From Linanthus parryae (taxonomy: Eukaryota; Streptophyta; Magnoliopsida; Ericales; Polemoniaceae), in NCBI GenBank assembly GCA_023055425.1, contig JALGPY010000009.1, forward strand, positions 34,639,275 through 34,703,274: 64,000 bases of DNA, given 5' to 3'. Shown one piece after another: positions 44,921 to 55,985 of the stretch; position 1 is the first letter of the stretch, and each line of letters begins with the position of its first letter. Made by a program: the position numbers and the translations under genes. The notes beneath the pieces were generated by a model that ran no database searches, was not told the origin of the DNA, and worked only from the letters and a program-made list of their open reading frames with translations.

Positions 44921-45996
44921 GATGGCATCAGAGCCAAGTTCCGTGAAGAGACATGATTGGAAACTTAAGAGGTGGCTAGTAGTTTCGAAACTGAAACTAG
45001 ATAGGAAGCGAGACTATAGCTGAAACAGGATTTGTGGGTGAGTACACGGACAAGAATGTTATATGTGCATCTCTTTTCCAACTAGGCCGATGTGGTGGAA
45101 CCTAAGGCAGAGGTTCATAGTTATTGTCGTGTATGACTATCAAATAAAAATTAAATAAAAATAAAAATAGAATGGAACTGAGAATGGACAGTGGATGTAG
45201 ACAAGTGAAGTGTAGATGACATCGCTACCGGAATGATCCAGGACTCAAGGGAAAATGTGAATTTAACATTGGTGTTGGCAGAGTTTTCTCATTAATAGCG
45301 GGAAAGTGGGCACATGTTACTGACCCAAAATTGGGAAGAGTGATTCCTTGGTATGATAGTTGTCTTCGGACGTCTGGGCCGTGGCTACAGACATGAGTAT
45401 TATAATTGTCTTCGGACGTCTGGGTCGTGGCTACAGACATCAGTATCATAACTGTCTTCAGACGTCTGGGCCGTGGCTACAGACATGAGTATTATAATTG
45501 TCTTCGGACGTCTGGGCCGTGGCTACAGACATGAGTATTATAATTGTCTTCGGACGTCTGGGCCGTGGCTACAGACATGAGTATTATAATTGTCTTCGGA
45601 CGTCTGGGCTGTGGCTACAGACATGAGTATTATAATCGTCTTCGGACGTCTGGGCCGTGGCTATAGACATGAGTATTATAATTGTCTTCGGACGTCTGGG
45701 CTGTGGCTACAGACATGAGTATTATAATCGTCTTCGGACGCCTGGGCCGTGGCTACAAACATGTGTGTATCTGGATATGATCCAGATGAACTATTATCAT
45801 GATTACGAACCTGACGAATTGCTAACAGGAAGACAGAGAACAACAAAGACATGATGAAAATCCGAAAAAGTAAGTTGAGACTACGTCTGAAACCTGAAGT
45901 GCAAGTCAAGAAACTGGGAAAAGCAGGTAACTGTCAGAAGAACTAAATAATAGTACGAGATCTTCGAGGACGAAGATTCTTTTAAGGGGGGTAGAA
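44921..45996 (+). mobile_element. Family A internal region 2 (1076 bp)
   Basis: Same layout as internal region 1: PBS TGGCATCAGAGCC, nine-unit minisatellite at 45358-45771 and PPT before 45997. Non-coding. Confidence 0.92.
45358..45771 (+). repeat. 46-bp minisatellite, 9 units (array 2)
   Basis: Same unit as array 1, with the same position-specific variants in unit 2 and the last unit and a few private changes (AGTTGTC in unit 1, TTCAGAC in unit 3, GGCTATAG in unit 7). Confidence 0.95.
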
Positions 45997-48922
45997 TGTA
46001 ACACCCTGTAAATTTTTAGAGGGTTCAAAAGCAATATTTTAAAATTTAAGGATCAATGTGTGAATTTTGAGATTTTTGTGTCAGCTGAAATCTAGGGAGT
46101 ATGATAATCAAGATGATAAGGTGATGATTTGTATCTAATCTCTAGTCAAGGGGTTAAAATATAATTTATAGGAAGAGCAATTACCTTTATCTACCCTAAA
46201 CTTTACAAAGACTATAAATAAACCCCTCATATGTGTCATATCCTCATAATAGCACATGCCACCACTTGACACCTCACCAAATGAGGTGTAAGGTGTCAAG
46301 CCCCTAGAACCTCTGTACAACTTTTATAAACCATTCAAGAGATGATTCAAAGGGGAGTTTTTGGGGGAAAAAGGCTCCAAAGAATTGGAGGAACTAATCT
46401 ACCGTCCAAACATAGCAATCACTCTACACTCCAATACTCGTGCTGCTACCAAGAGTATCTCAGGTTATGGTCAGAAAAAGCCCTCGGTGAACTGGAGATT
46501 TCAATGAGCAATAAGGGAGAAAACCGGGTAAGAAGTTGAAGAACCCTAATTCGGTTTCGATTGATTGCCTAATCTTAGAACAATTTCAGATAAATTAACA
46601 GTCGTTTACTGGGTTTTTTTTTGAGGTCGAGGCGAGTCTATTTCCCTTTAATCATAGCCAAACTCGTCGGAATTATAGAACTGCCAGTTTTGGGTTCGCT
46701 ATTGTCACCGGTAAAAGCCATGGTTGCTTGCATTGATAAGTTTTTGTTTCCCCCGTTAAATCCAAATACTAAATTGCTCGTTGTGATACCTCTATACTCA
46801 GTTGGCATATTACATCATTGATTGATGCCCAGGTCGCGGTCAGATCACATCTTGATTCATTGGGAGTTGTTATTTTTTTATTGTTTTTTTAGGATGAACA
46901 TAGCTTGTTCATATACATATAACACCCTATTTGAATTAGGGAATTGTGAGATTTTTGGACCTGGGTAACCTATACACCTAGGGCTATAGCTTTCGTGTTG
47001 ATTTTCTCCTTTGAAATTCCTTGTAAGCAACCTGAAAATCGAGCTAAAGTCTCTGAAAACTGAAAACTGAGAAGTTCACCGGTAGTGTTCTTAGCTGTTT
47101 GGAGTGGTCAAATCCCAGACCTTATCTCTAATTACCTGTTTGATGAAAATAGTTGAAATTTGGATCAGGACATTCAAGTATAACAGCACTACAAGTACTA
47201 TGTGGATCAAATGTTTGAATTCAGCTTTCAAATGCCCCAAATTCTCAATCAAAGAACCAACAAATTACAGCTACAAATGAAGCAGCAACATAGTGTGCTA
47301 AATTTGCACCCCATATAGTGGTCAATTCCTGATGAAAAGACCTGGCATTTGATGCTGGACACTCTCCAATATCAATACTATGAGTTGCAAAGTTCAACTC
47401 TTGAACTAAATCAATCATTTAGTCACCTTAAGAACATGGTGAAGTTGATGATATTAAGTTTATGGGTGCTTCATGGATTTTTGCAGAATCTAGGAACCGC
47501 CGTGACTTGTTGGCGGTTGTGCACGAGTTGTTCCTTTCGGTTCTTGGGATTAATAGCAATATGTTTATGTTGAATAGTTGGTTTGAAATCACCTCTGACC
47601 CACCTGCTGTGATTAAAACTATTAAAAAGTATATAAATATATATATATGTATATATATTGGACTAAGTTGTTTGCTTGGCAAGGTGCACTTGGTATCTCT
47701 CATTAACTTATGAGTATTACTACTCTGTTAATATGATTTGGTATATATGAGATAGCTAAGGCATTTCTTAAGCTCCTTATACTAAGTTGTTTGATTGAAA
47801 TGTCTGTAGCAATGTTGTGTGTGCTGTGTTGTATAGACATGTAAATAGAGGAGAAAATCATTAAGGAGGAAGATATAACAATAATCATAATAAATGAATT
47901 AAACATTAGAAACTGAAGCATCATCATCCCATAATTAAAGGGACTTATAAGTGGGAATAAATTATAGAGTATATGGACCACCAAGTGTGATAATCTTGAA
48001 GAAGGTATTACAGCTAGCTACTACATAAATCTGATGCAAAGCTGTTTTGATCCATTAACATGAAATCACATGAACTAAATTTATGAGGGTCCAATTACGC
48101 CATTTCTTATTCATATGGAAATACGAAGGAACTGATAAGAAAAGCACAACATGCTACAAAATGTTGAATAAATGGAAGCGCATAATTTACCACCTTGTGT
48201 ATTTTAAATCATAAAGAGATCAAATATGTTGAAGAAATCTGGGAACGCAATCTACAAAGACTCATTCAAATTCTCATATTCTTAACTGACTATAAAGTTG
48301 ACTAGATAAGAAAATTTCTTTATAATATTGTTTTTTTGATTTGACTGGTCAAATGATCTGAATGGCTAAAATGCCCTTCTGGAACGGTGTTCAAAATAAC
48401 ATTCTGTCTGCAAGGAGCAAGGTTAGCGAAGTTTGACTTTTCAGAAACCTAGTTTGACTGAGCTGTATATGAGGGGCAAACCAGTAATTTTACATTAACT
48501 TGAGTCAAACAATCTAATCGGAACTCATAACATGACATCATGCCTCCCTATAAGACTCACAATGTTTGGAGTCAGTCTGCATCCATCAGAGCTGAATTTG
48601 ACTTGACTAAAAGTCAACTATAGGGTTTTTTATGGAGTTTTACTAAACTGTAAGAACTTGAGTACAGTTAAGTAAAAAGTTTTAGTTTGCAATACTTAGT
48701 GTATCAAGAGGGGTGAGGAATCATACTATCCTAATTATAGACTGACTAAGTATTATTATAAAGTTTTCAGTCTTTAGTTTATTTATTTTGTCTCGTAAAC
48801 AGAACCGTCCGTTAGGGTTAGACTCCTTGCTGAGGCCTTTCCATGCCTTAGCGGAGGACACTCCCATGAGTCTGGGGAATCTAAGTGCAATTTCTCCAGT
48901 ACTGCTGGGTGGGGGTGTTACA
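45997..48922 (+). repeat. Family A LTR 3 (2926 bp)
   Basis: Begins TGTAACACCC and ends GGTGTTACA. In the second half it groups with LTR 2. Confidence 0.95.
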
Positions 48923-49951
48923 GATGGCATCAGAGCCAAGTTCCGTGAAGAGACATGATTGGAAACTTAAGAGGTGGCTAGTAGTTTCGAAACTGAAACT
49001 AGATAGGAAGCGAGACTATAGCTGAAACAGGATTTGTGGGTGAGTACACGGACAAGAATGTTATATGTGCATCTCTTTTCCAACTAGGCCGATGTGGTGG
49101 AACCTAAGGCAGAGGTTCATAGTTATTGTCGTGTATGACTATCAAATAAAAATTAAATAAAAATAAAAATAGAATGGAACTGAGAATGGACAGTGGATGT
49201 AGACAAGTGAAGTGTAGATGACATCGCTACCGGAATGATCCAGGACTCAAGGGAAAAGGTGACTTTAACATTGGTGTTGGCTGAGTTTTCTCATTAATAG
49301 CGGGAAAGTGGGCACATGTTACTGACCCAAAATTGGGAAGAGTGATTCCTTGGTATGATAATTGTCTTCGGACGTCTGGGCCGTGGCTACAGACATGAGT
49401 ATTATAATTGTCTTCGGACGTCTGGGCCGTGGCTACAGACATCAGTATCATAACTGTCTTCGGACGTCTGGGCCGTGGCTACAGACATGAGTATTATAAT
49501 TGTCTTCGGACGTCTGGGCCGTGGCTACAGACATGAGTATTATAATTGTCTTCGGACGTCTGGGCTGTGGCTACAGACATGAGTATTATAATCGTCTTCG
49601 GACGTCTGGGCCGTGGCTACAGACATGAGTATTATAATTGTCTTCGGACGTCTGGGCTGTGGCTACAGACATGAGTATTATAATCGTCTTCGGACGCCTG
49701 GGCCGTGGCTAGAAACATGTGTGTATCTGGATATGATCCAGATGAACTATTATCATGATTACGAACCTGACGAATTGCTACAGGAAGACAGAGAACAACA
49801 AAGACATGATGAAAATCCGAAAAAGTAAGTTGAGACTACGTCTGAAACCTGAAGTGCAAGTCAAGAAACTGGGAAAAGCAGGTAAGTGTCAGAAGAACTA
49901 AATAATAGTACGAGATCTTCGAGGACGAAGATTCTTTTAAGGGGGGTAGAA
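48923..49951 (+). mobile_element. Family A internal region 3 (1029 bp)
   Basis: Same PBS and PPT as the other two. It is shorter by one minisatellite unit. Non-coding. Confidence 0.92.
49360..49727 (+). repeat. 46-bp minisatellite, 8 units (array 3)
   Basis: One unit fewer than arrays 1 and 2; the shared special units 2 and last are kept, so the loss was inside the array. Confidence 0.95.
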
Positions 49952-52900
49952 TGTAACACCCTGTAAATTTTTAGAGGGTTTAAAAGCAATATTTTAAAAT
50001 TTTGGGATCAATGTGTGAATTTTGAGATTTTTGTGTCAGCTGAAATCTAGGGAGTATGATAATCAAGATGATAAGGTGATGATTTGTATCTAATCTCTAG
50101 TCAAGGGGTTAAAATATAATTTATAGGAAGAGCAATTACCTTTATCTACCCTAAACTTTACAAAGACTATAAATAAACCCCTCATATGTGTCATATCCTC
50201 ATAATAGCACATGCCACCACTTGACACCTCACCAAATGAGGTGTAAGGTGTCAAGCCCCTAGAACCTCTGTACGACTTTTATAAACCATTCAAGAGATGA
50301 TTCAAAGGGGAGTTTTTGGGGAAAAAGGCTCCAAAGAATTGGAGGAACTAATCTACCGTCCAAACATAGCAATCACTCTACACTCCAATACTCGTGCTGC
50401 TACCAAGAGTATCTCAGGTTATGGTCAGAAAAAGCCCTCGGTGAACTGGAGATTTCAATGAGCAATAAGGGAGAAAACCGGGTAAGAAGTTGAAGAACCC
50501 TAATTCGGTTTCGATTGATTGCCTAATCTTAGAACAATTTCAGATAAATTAACAGTCGTTTACTGGGTTTTTTTTTGAGGTCGAGGCGAGTCTATTTCCC
50601 TTTAATCAGAGCCAAACTCGTCGGAATTATAGAACTGCCAGTTTTGGGTTCGCTATTGTCACCGGTAAAAGCCATGGTTAATAAGTTTTTGTTTCTCCCG
50701 TTAAATCCAAATACTAAATTGCTCGTTGTGATACTGTTGGAATAGATGCCCTAGAGGCAATCTAGTTTAGTATGAATTTGTAATTGGCTAGAAAATTCAT
50801 TTATTATTTATTGGATATTTAATATAATGAAGTCCTTAGATTTACAATCGTGTTGTTTATCTTAAATATCCCTAGTCAAGTATAATGATTAATGGGACAA
50901 TCATCTATAGACTAGTATGGGGTTGGATTGATATGGAGATATCACGATCCAACACATAGGTGTGCATTACGGAATGTCGCACTGGATTGACCCATCACCG
51001 AGAAGGCTACATACACGTTATGTTGAGTCACAAGTGCTTCTCGGGTACAATGGTATTGTCATCCTTAGACTTGAAGTCACTAGATATTCTAGTTGTGGAT
51101 CATTGTGATCTTGGTAGCGTTAAACGCTACACCGTAACTGGGTAGTTATAAAGGCGTGTACTGGATACAATGAGAAGCAAGCTTAGAGATCGTAGTGGAC
51201 GTAGAGAGGATTTGCCCCTCCCACATAACGGGAGCAAATATCCAAGGCCACTCGAGGATAGTGCTTATAGAATGTCTGGCCAGACTCAAATAAATCAATA
51301 TGGGATATTGATGTTATTTGCACGAATAAGGCTATTCCATGGATCGAGAAACTAGGGATTGGATATACGAGTGTGACTTGTATGTCTCGTGTCCAATCCG
51401 GATATGGAGGCAAAGGGATGAGACAATTACTTGTACAAGGTTGTCTAGATGACTATTCTATTAGTTGGCTAGAATGGATGTTTTGCTAGAAACCGCTCCA
51501 TATTAGCAAAGAGTTGCTACCAACTAGATAGAACCTATGGGGTCACACGCTATATAGAGTTGTACTAGATTTGGGAATTAATTAATTGGATTAATTAATT
51601 AGAAGGATCACTTTGCAAACCCTTGCAAACTTAGTAGGGACTAATTTGCAAGGAAGGGACTAAATTGAATTCTAGTAGGACTAGAATAAGTCCTTTAGGT
51701 AGTTAACAAGGAGTTGTTGGACTATATAAAGGACCCTCCTTCCTTCCTTCCTCATAACTTATGCTCTAAAGAGAACATAACAAGAGTGGGAGAGAACAAA
51801 GGAGAGAGAGAGCAAGCAACAAGGAGGACGCCCCCCCCTTGCCGCCGCCCCTCGTCCCCGACGCCACAAGAGGGCCGAACCCCCTCTTTGTGCCTCGTTT
51901 TGCGTGATTCCTTCACCCTCCTCTCATTCCGGGCTAGCACCAAGGAGATTGGAGATCTAGGATCAACTCTAGGCGTGGATCAACTATAGAGAACGTGACA
52001 CTATTCGCGTTTGAAGTCATCAAGGAGAACCCAAAGGTGTGTTTATGATTTCTTACCTTCACTATCGTTATGCATCTAGACTTGTGATCCTTGGAGGGTT
52101 TTGCATGGTTGTTTGTTTGATTATGCTTCCGTTTGCGCGATCCATGAATCAAAACCCTACAGATACCTCTATACTCAGTTGGCATATTACATCATTGATT
52201 GATGCCCATGTCGCGGTCAGATCACATCTTGATTCATTGGGAGTTTTTATTTTTTTATTGTTTTTTTAGGATGAACATAGCTTGTTCATATACATATAAC
52301 ACCCTATTTGAATTAGGGAATTGTGAGATATTTGGACCTGGGTAACCTATACACCTAGGGCTATAACTTTTGTGTTGATTTTCTCCTTTGAAATTCCTTG
52401 TAAGCAACCTGAAAATCGAGCTAAAGTCTCTGAAAACTGAAAACTGAGAAGTTCACCGGTAGTGTTCTTAGCTGTTTGGAGTGGTCAAATCCCAGACCTT
52501 ATCTCTCATTACCTGTTTGATGAAAATAGTTGAAATTTGGATCAGGACATTCAAGTATAACAGCACTACAAGTACTATGTGGATCAAATGTTTGAATTCA
52601 GCTTTCAAATGCCCCAAATTCTCAATCAAAGAACCAACAAATTACAGCTACAAATGAAGCAGCAACATAGTGTGCTAAATTTGCACCCCATATAGTGGTC
52701 AATTCCTGATGAAAAGACCTGGCATTTGATGCTGGGCACTCTCCAATATCAATACTATGAGTTGCAAAGTTCAACTCTTGAACTAAATCAATCATTTAGT
52801 CACCTTAAGAACATGGAGAAGTTGATGATATTAAGTTTATGGGTGCTTCATGGATTTTTGCAGAATCTAGGAACCGCCGTGACTTGTTGGCGGTTGTGCA

Positions 52901-54284
52901 CGAGTTGTTCCTTTCGGTTCTTGGGATTAATAGCAATATGTTTATGTTGAATAGTTGGTTTGAAATCACCTCTGACCCACCTGCTGTGATGAAAACTAAT
53001 AAAAAGTATATACATATATATATGTATATATATTGGACTAAGTTGTTTGCTTGGCAAGGTGCACTTGGTATCTCTCATTAACTTATGAGTATTACTACTC
53101 TGTTAATATGATTTGGTATATATGAGATAGCTAAGGCATTTCTTAAGCTCCTTATACTAAGTTGTTTGATTGAAATGTCAGTAGCAATGTTGTGTGTGCT
53201 GTGTTGTATAGACATGTAAATAGAGGAGAAAATCATATAACAATAATCATAATAAATGAATTAAACATTAGAAACTGAAGCATCATCATCCCATAATTAA
53301 AGGGACTTATAAGTGGGAATAAATTATAGAGTATATGGACCACCACGTGTGATAATCTTGAAGAAGGTATTACAGCTAGCTACTACATAAATCTGATGCA
53401 AAATTGTTTTGATCCATTAACATGAAATCACATGAACTAAATTTATGAGGGTCCAATTACGCCATTTCTTATTCATATGGAAATACGAAAGAACTGATAA
53501 GAAAAGCACAACATGCTACAAAATGTTGAATAAATGGAAGCGCATAATTTACCACCTTGTGTATTTTAAATCATAAAGAGATCAAATATGTTGAAGAAAT
53601 CTGGGAACGCAATCTACAAAGACTCATTCAAATTCTCATATTCTTAACTGACTATAAAGTTGACTAGATAAGAAAATTTCTTTATAATATTGGTTTTTTG
53701 ATTTGACTGGTCAAATGATCTGAATGGCTAAAATGCCCTTCTGGAACGGTGTTCAAAATAACATTCTGTCTGCAAGGAGCAAGGTTAGCGAAGTTTGACT
53801 TTTCAGAAACCTAGTTTGACTGAGCTGTATATGAGGGGCAAACCAGTAATTTTACATTAACTTGAGTCAAACAATCTAATCGGAACTCATAACATGACAT
53901 CATGCCTCCCTATCAGACTCACAATGTTTGGAGTCAGTCTGCATCCATCAGAGCTGAATTTTACTTGACTAAAAGTCAACTATAGGGTTTTTTATGGAGT
54001 TTTACTAAACTGTAAGAACTTGAGTACAGTTAAGTAAAAAGTTTTAGTTTGCAATACTTAGTGTATCAAGAGGGGTGAGGAATCATACTATCCTAATTAT
54101 AGACTGACTAAGTATTATTATAAAGTTTTCAGTCTTTAGTTTATTTATTCGGTCTCGTAAACAGAACCGTCCGTTAGGGTTAGACTCCTTGCTGAGGCCT
54201 TTCCATGCCTTAGCGGAGGACACTCCCATGAGTCTGGGGAATCTAAGTGCAATTTCTCCAGTACTGCTGGGTGGGGGTGTTACA
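49952..54284 (+). repeat. Family A LTR 4, split by a copia solo LTR
   Basis: Without the insert at 50735-52161 and the extra GATAC it is about 2.9 kb. It has a small deletion near 53236 relative to the other LTRs and ends GGGGGTGTTACA at the outer TSD. Second-half variants match LTR 1. Confidence 0.94.
50735..52161 (+). mobile_element. Copia solo LTR, 1427 bp, TSD GATAC
   Basis: Starts TGTTGGAATAGATGCCCTAG, ends CAAAACCCTACA, with GATAC at 50730-50734 and 52162-52166. The other family A LTRs show the uninterrupted GTGATACCTCTATACTCAG. TATA-like GACTATATAAAGG lies near 51720. It is the same family as 6555-7981 but clearly diverged. Confidence 0.96.
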
Positions 54285-54335
54285 CCGACTTCTCCTTGGA
54301 TGCGTTGATCTCCTTTAAAGCGAGTCTGGACGTGT

Positions 54336-54345
54336 CTTTATATAG
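54336..54345 (-). promoter_or_regulatory. TATA box of the antisense Athila LTR
   Basis: Minus-strand CTATATAAAG, in the context GCACTATATAAAG, matching CAGCACTATATAAAA at 8293-8306. The nearest palindrome begins 76 bp upstream on its strand. Confidence 0.7.
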
Positions 54346-54420
54346 TGCTAGCGACGTTTCTGGAACTTGCCTTTATTTACGAAACTGCCACCGACCGAAA
54401 CCGCCTTGGAGTATGTGCTG

Positions 54421-54729
54421 TGTGCGTATAATACGCACAGGGTGTGCGTAAAATACGCACACAATGATCCTGGAATGTGCTGATTTACTTCATGTCTGCG
54501 TATTTTCTTCCATGTGTGCGTATAATACGCACAGGTGTGCGTAAAATACGCACACAGTGGCCTGTCCTGTGCAGTTTTTTCTCATCTTTGCGTATTTGTC
54601 CTCCATGTGTGCGTATAATACGCACAAGTGTGCGTAAAATACGCACACAGGGACTCTTGCTGCAAAAAATCACCCCATCTCCTTGCTGTGTGCGTATAAT
54701 ACGCACAGGTGTGCGTAAAATACGCACAT
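54421..54729. repeat. U3 array of four palindrome pairs (TGTGCGTA...TACGCACA) in the antisense Athila LTR
   Basis: Pairs: 54421-54439/54442-54462, 54515-54533/54535-54555, 54608-54626/54628-54648 and 54689-54707/54709-54729. The first member of each reads TGTGCGTATAATACGCACA; the second has a GTAAAATAC centre. Pair period is 94, 93 and 81 bp. Half motifs CTGCGTATTTT (54496) and TTGCGTATTTG (54587) lie between. Confidence 0.92.
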
Positions 54730-55593
54730 AGTGAACTTCTCAGCTCATTTCTGCTTCCTCTGCCTCGGCCTGCGTTTTAACCCGAAATTTGTCAAAATTA
54801 CCAAAATATCCCTGGGTCGAAACCGCTCCAAATTCTGCCCAATCCCGACTCTGGTCCTTGAAAGACTGCTAACTGAATCTGGGCGCCAAAATCCAACCTC
54901 GACTTCGAAAGCCCGGACACGGTGCCAAATGACCAAAATATCCCTGGGTCAGAACTGTCTCGCAAATCGTCACGAACATGAAACAGTTATTCACGACTCC
55001 GGACACTGGGAACCGAGACTCCTTACCTGGGCGTTGCCTGTCTAGGACCCACACTTGACGTGAGTCGGTTTTTCGGCCGGACTCCGTTTTAACATTATGA
55101 CCTGTTTTCGAAAATCCCTCGACGTCTTCGTTCTTTTGCCCTTGGTTTCACTTCAAATTCCAAGCCAAGCTCAAGATATTATCAACCGAGCGCATCCCGA
55201 TCATTCTCGGTTTTTGCCTTTTTCAGCTTCCTTGGCCGGTTTTCACTACCCGTTTCCCTCCAGTCTTTTTGTTTTCTGTTTCACTATCCCTTTTTCCCCG
55301 TCTCGGTCACATCCTGCTCCGAGCATTTTCTGCACGTTTCCCAAGGCGAACCCAATTTTGTCTCGGCACGCATCCCAATGCAGTTCCCGAACTTGTTCCT
55401 GTAACGACAACATGAACAAACCCGCGATCATATCCAATAAAAGTACAAAATACGCAGAAATTTTCGAAGAGCAAATAAACGTCTCCTTCCTATTTCCGAG
55501 GCTTTGTGAGGGTGAATTCTGCCTAAAACATCGTTTTCCGGCACACATACACATCTTTTCCGGCTATAAGATAACCCTTGTGGGGAGTTCTCA

Positions 55594-55985
55594 GTTATGG
55601 ATTGGACTATTTAGATCAAGGATAGACAATCCATTAGACAAATGCGCACTACAATAGTGCATACTATCACAATAAATTGAGCAACACTTGTCCTTTATTG
55701 AAATAGAAAAACCCTTCTCGTCCAAACAAGAAATGGAAATAATGTTTCCGCTCATAGTAGGCACATAAAAGAAATTTTCTAATTCTAAAATAAGTATAGA
55801 AGGAAAAGAGTGCTCATAAACGCCTACAACTCATGCAGCAACTCTTGCTCCATTCCCGATGCGCATATCTATCTCCCCTTTAGCCAATCTTCTACTTCTT
55901 TTCAAATCCAGCACATTTCGACAAATGTGAGAGCCACATCCAGTATCCAATATCCAAGATGAAGAAATAGAAAGATTGACGTCTA
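55594..55985 (-). pseudogene. Copia pol: protease segment
   Basis: On the minus strand SSWILDTGCGSHICRNVLDL gives the aspartic protease active site (D-T-G) of copia polyproteins, followed by DMRIGNGARVAA, a stop, then LELENFFYVPTMSGNIISIS, CCSIYCDSMHYC and SNGLSILDL. The last words lead into the pre-integrase segment at 37123 across the Athila LTR. The sequence ends at about 55985, where family B LTR sequence begins, so gag and the 5' LTR are lost. The stop after VAA confirms decay. Confidence 0.88.

Larger units (their letters stand above)
37993..54284 (+). mobile_element. Family A gypsy-type concatemer: 4 LTRs and 3 internal regions, TSD CCGAC
   Basis: The block starts TGTAACACCCTGTAAATTTT and ends GGGGGTGTTACA; CCGAC flanks it at 37988-37992 and 54285-54289. 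Four LTRs start at 37993, 41994, 45997 and 49952, giving periods of 4001, 4003 and 3955 bp. Every internal region has a PBS (TGGCATCAGAGCC) and a PPT (CTTTTAAGGGGGGTAGAA). There is no gag or pol, so it is a LARD-like non-autonomous element, presumably moved by a related chromovirus-type gypsy element. Confidence 0.96.
37124..55593 (-). mobile_element. Athila solo LTR on minus, TSD GTTAT, split by the family A concatemer
   Basis: On plus it begins TGATGCGCAATTTAGCGTGC (complement of the Athila LTR end) and ends GGGGAGTTCTCA, with GTTAT at 37119-37123 and 55594-55598. With the insert at 37993-54284 and one CCGAC removed, it is about 2.17 kb, longer than the + strand LTR mainly by extra sequence around 54740-55540. 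A TATA box is at 54336-54345 (minus). It lies between the protease and pre-integrase parts of the copia polyprotein. Confidence 0.92.

Noticed and set aside
54477..54731. ORFs on both strands encoding repeated VRIIRT/VRKIRT peptides
   Set aside because: They are forced by the palindromes: a dyad read in either direction gives similar codons. No start context or partner coding sequence supports a protein.
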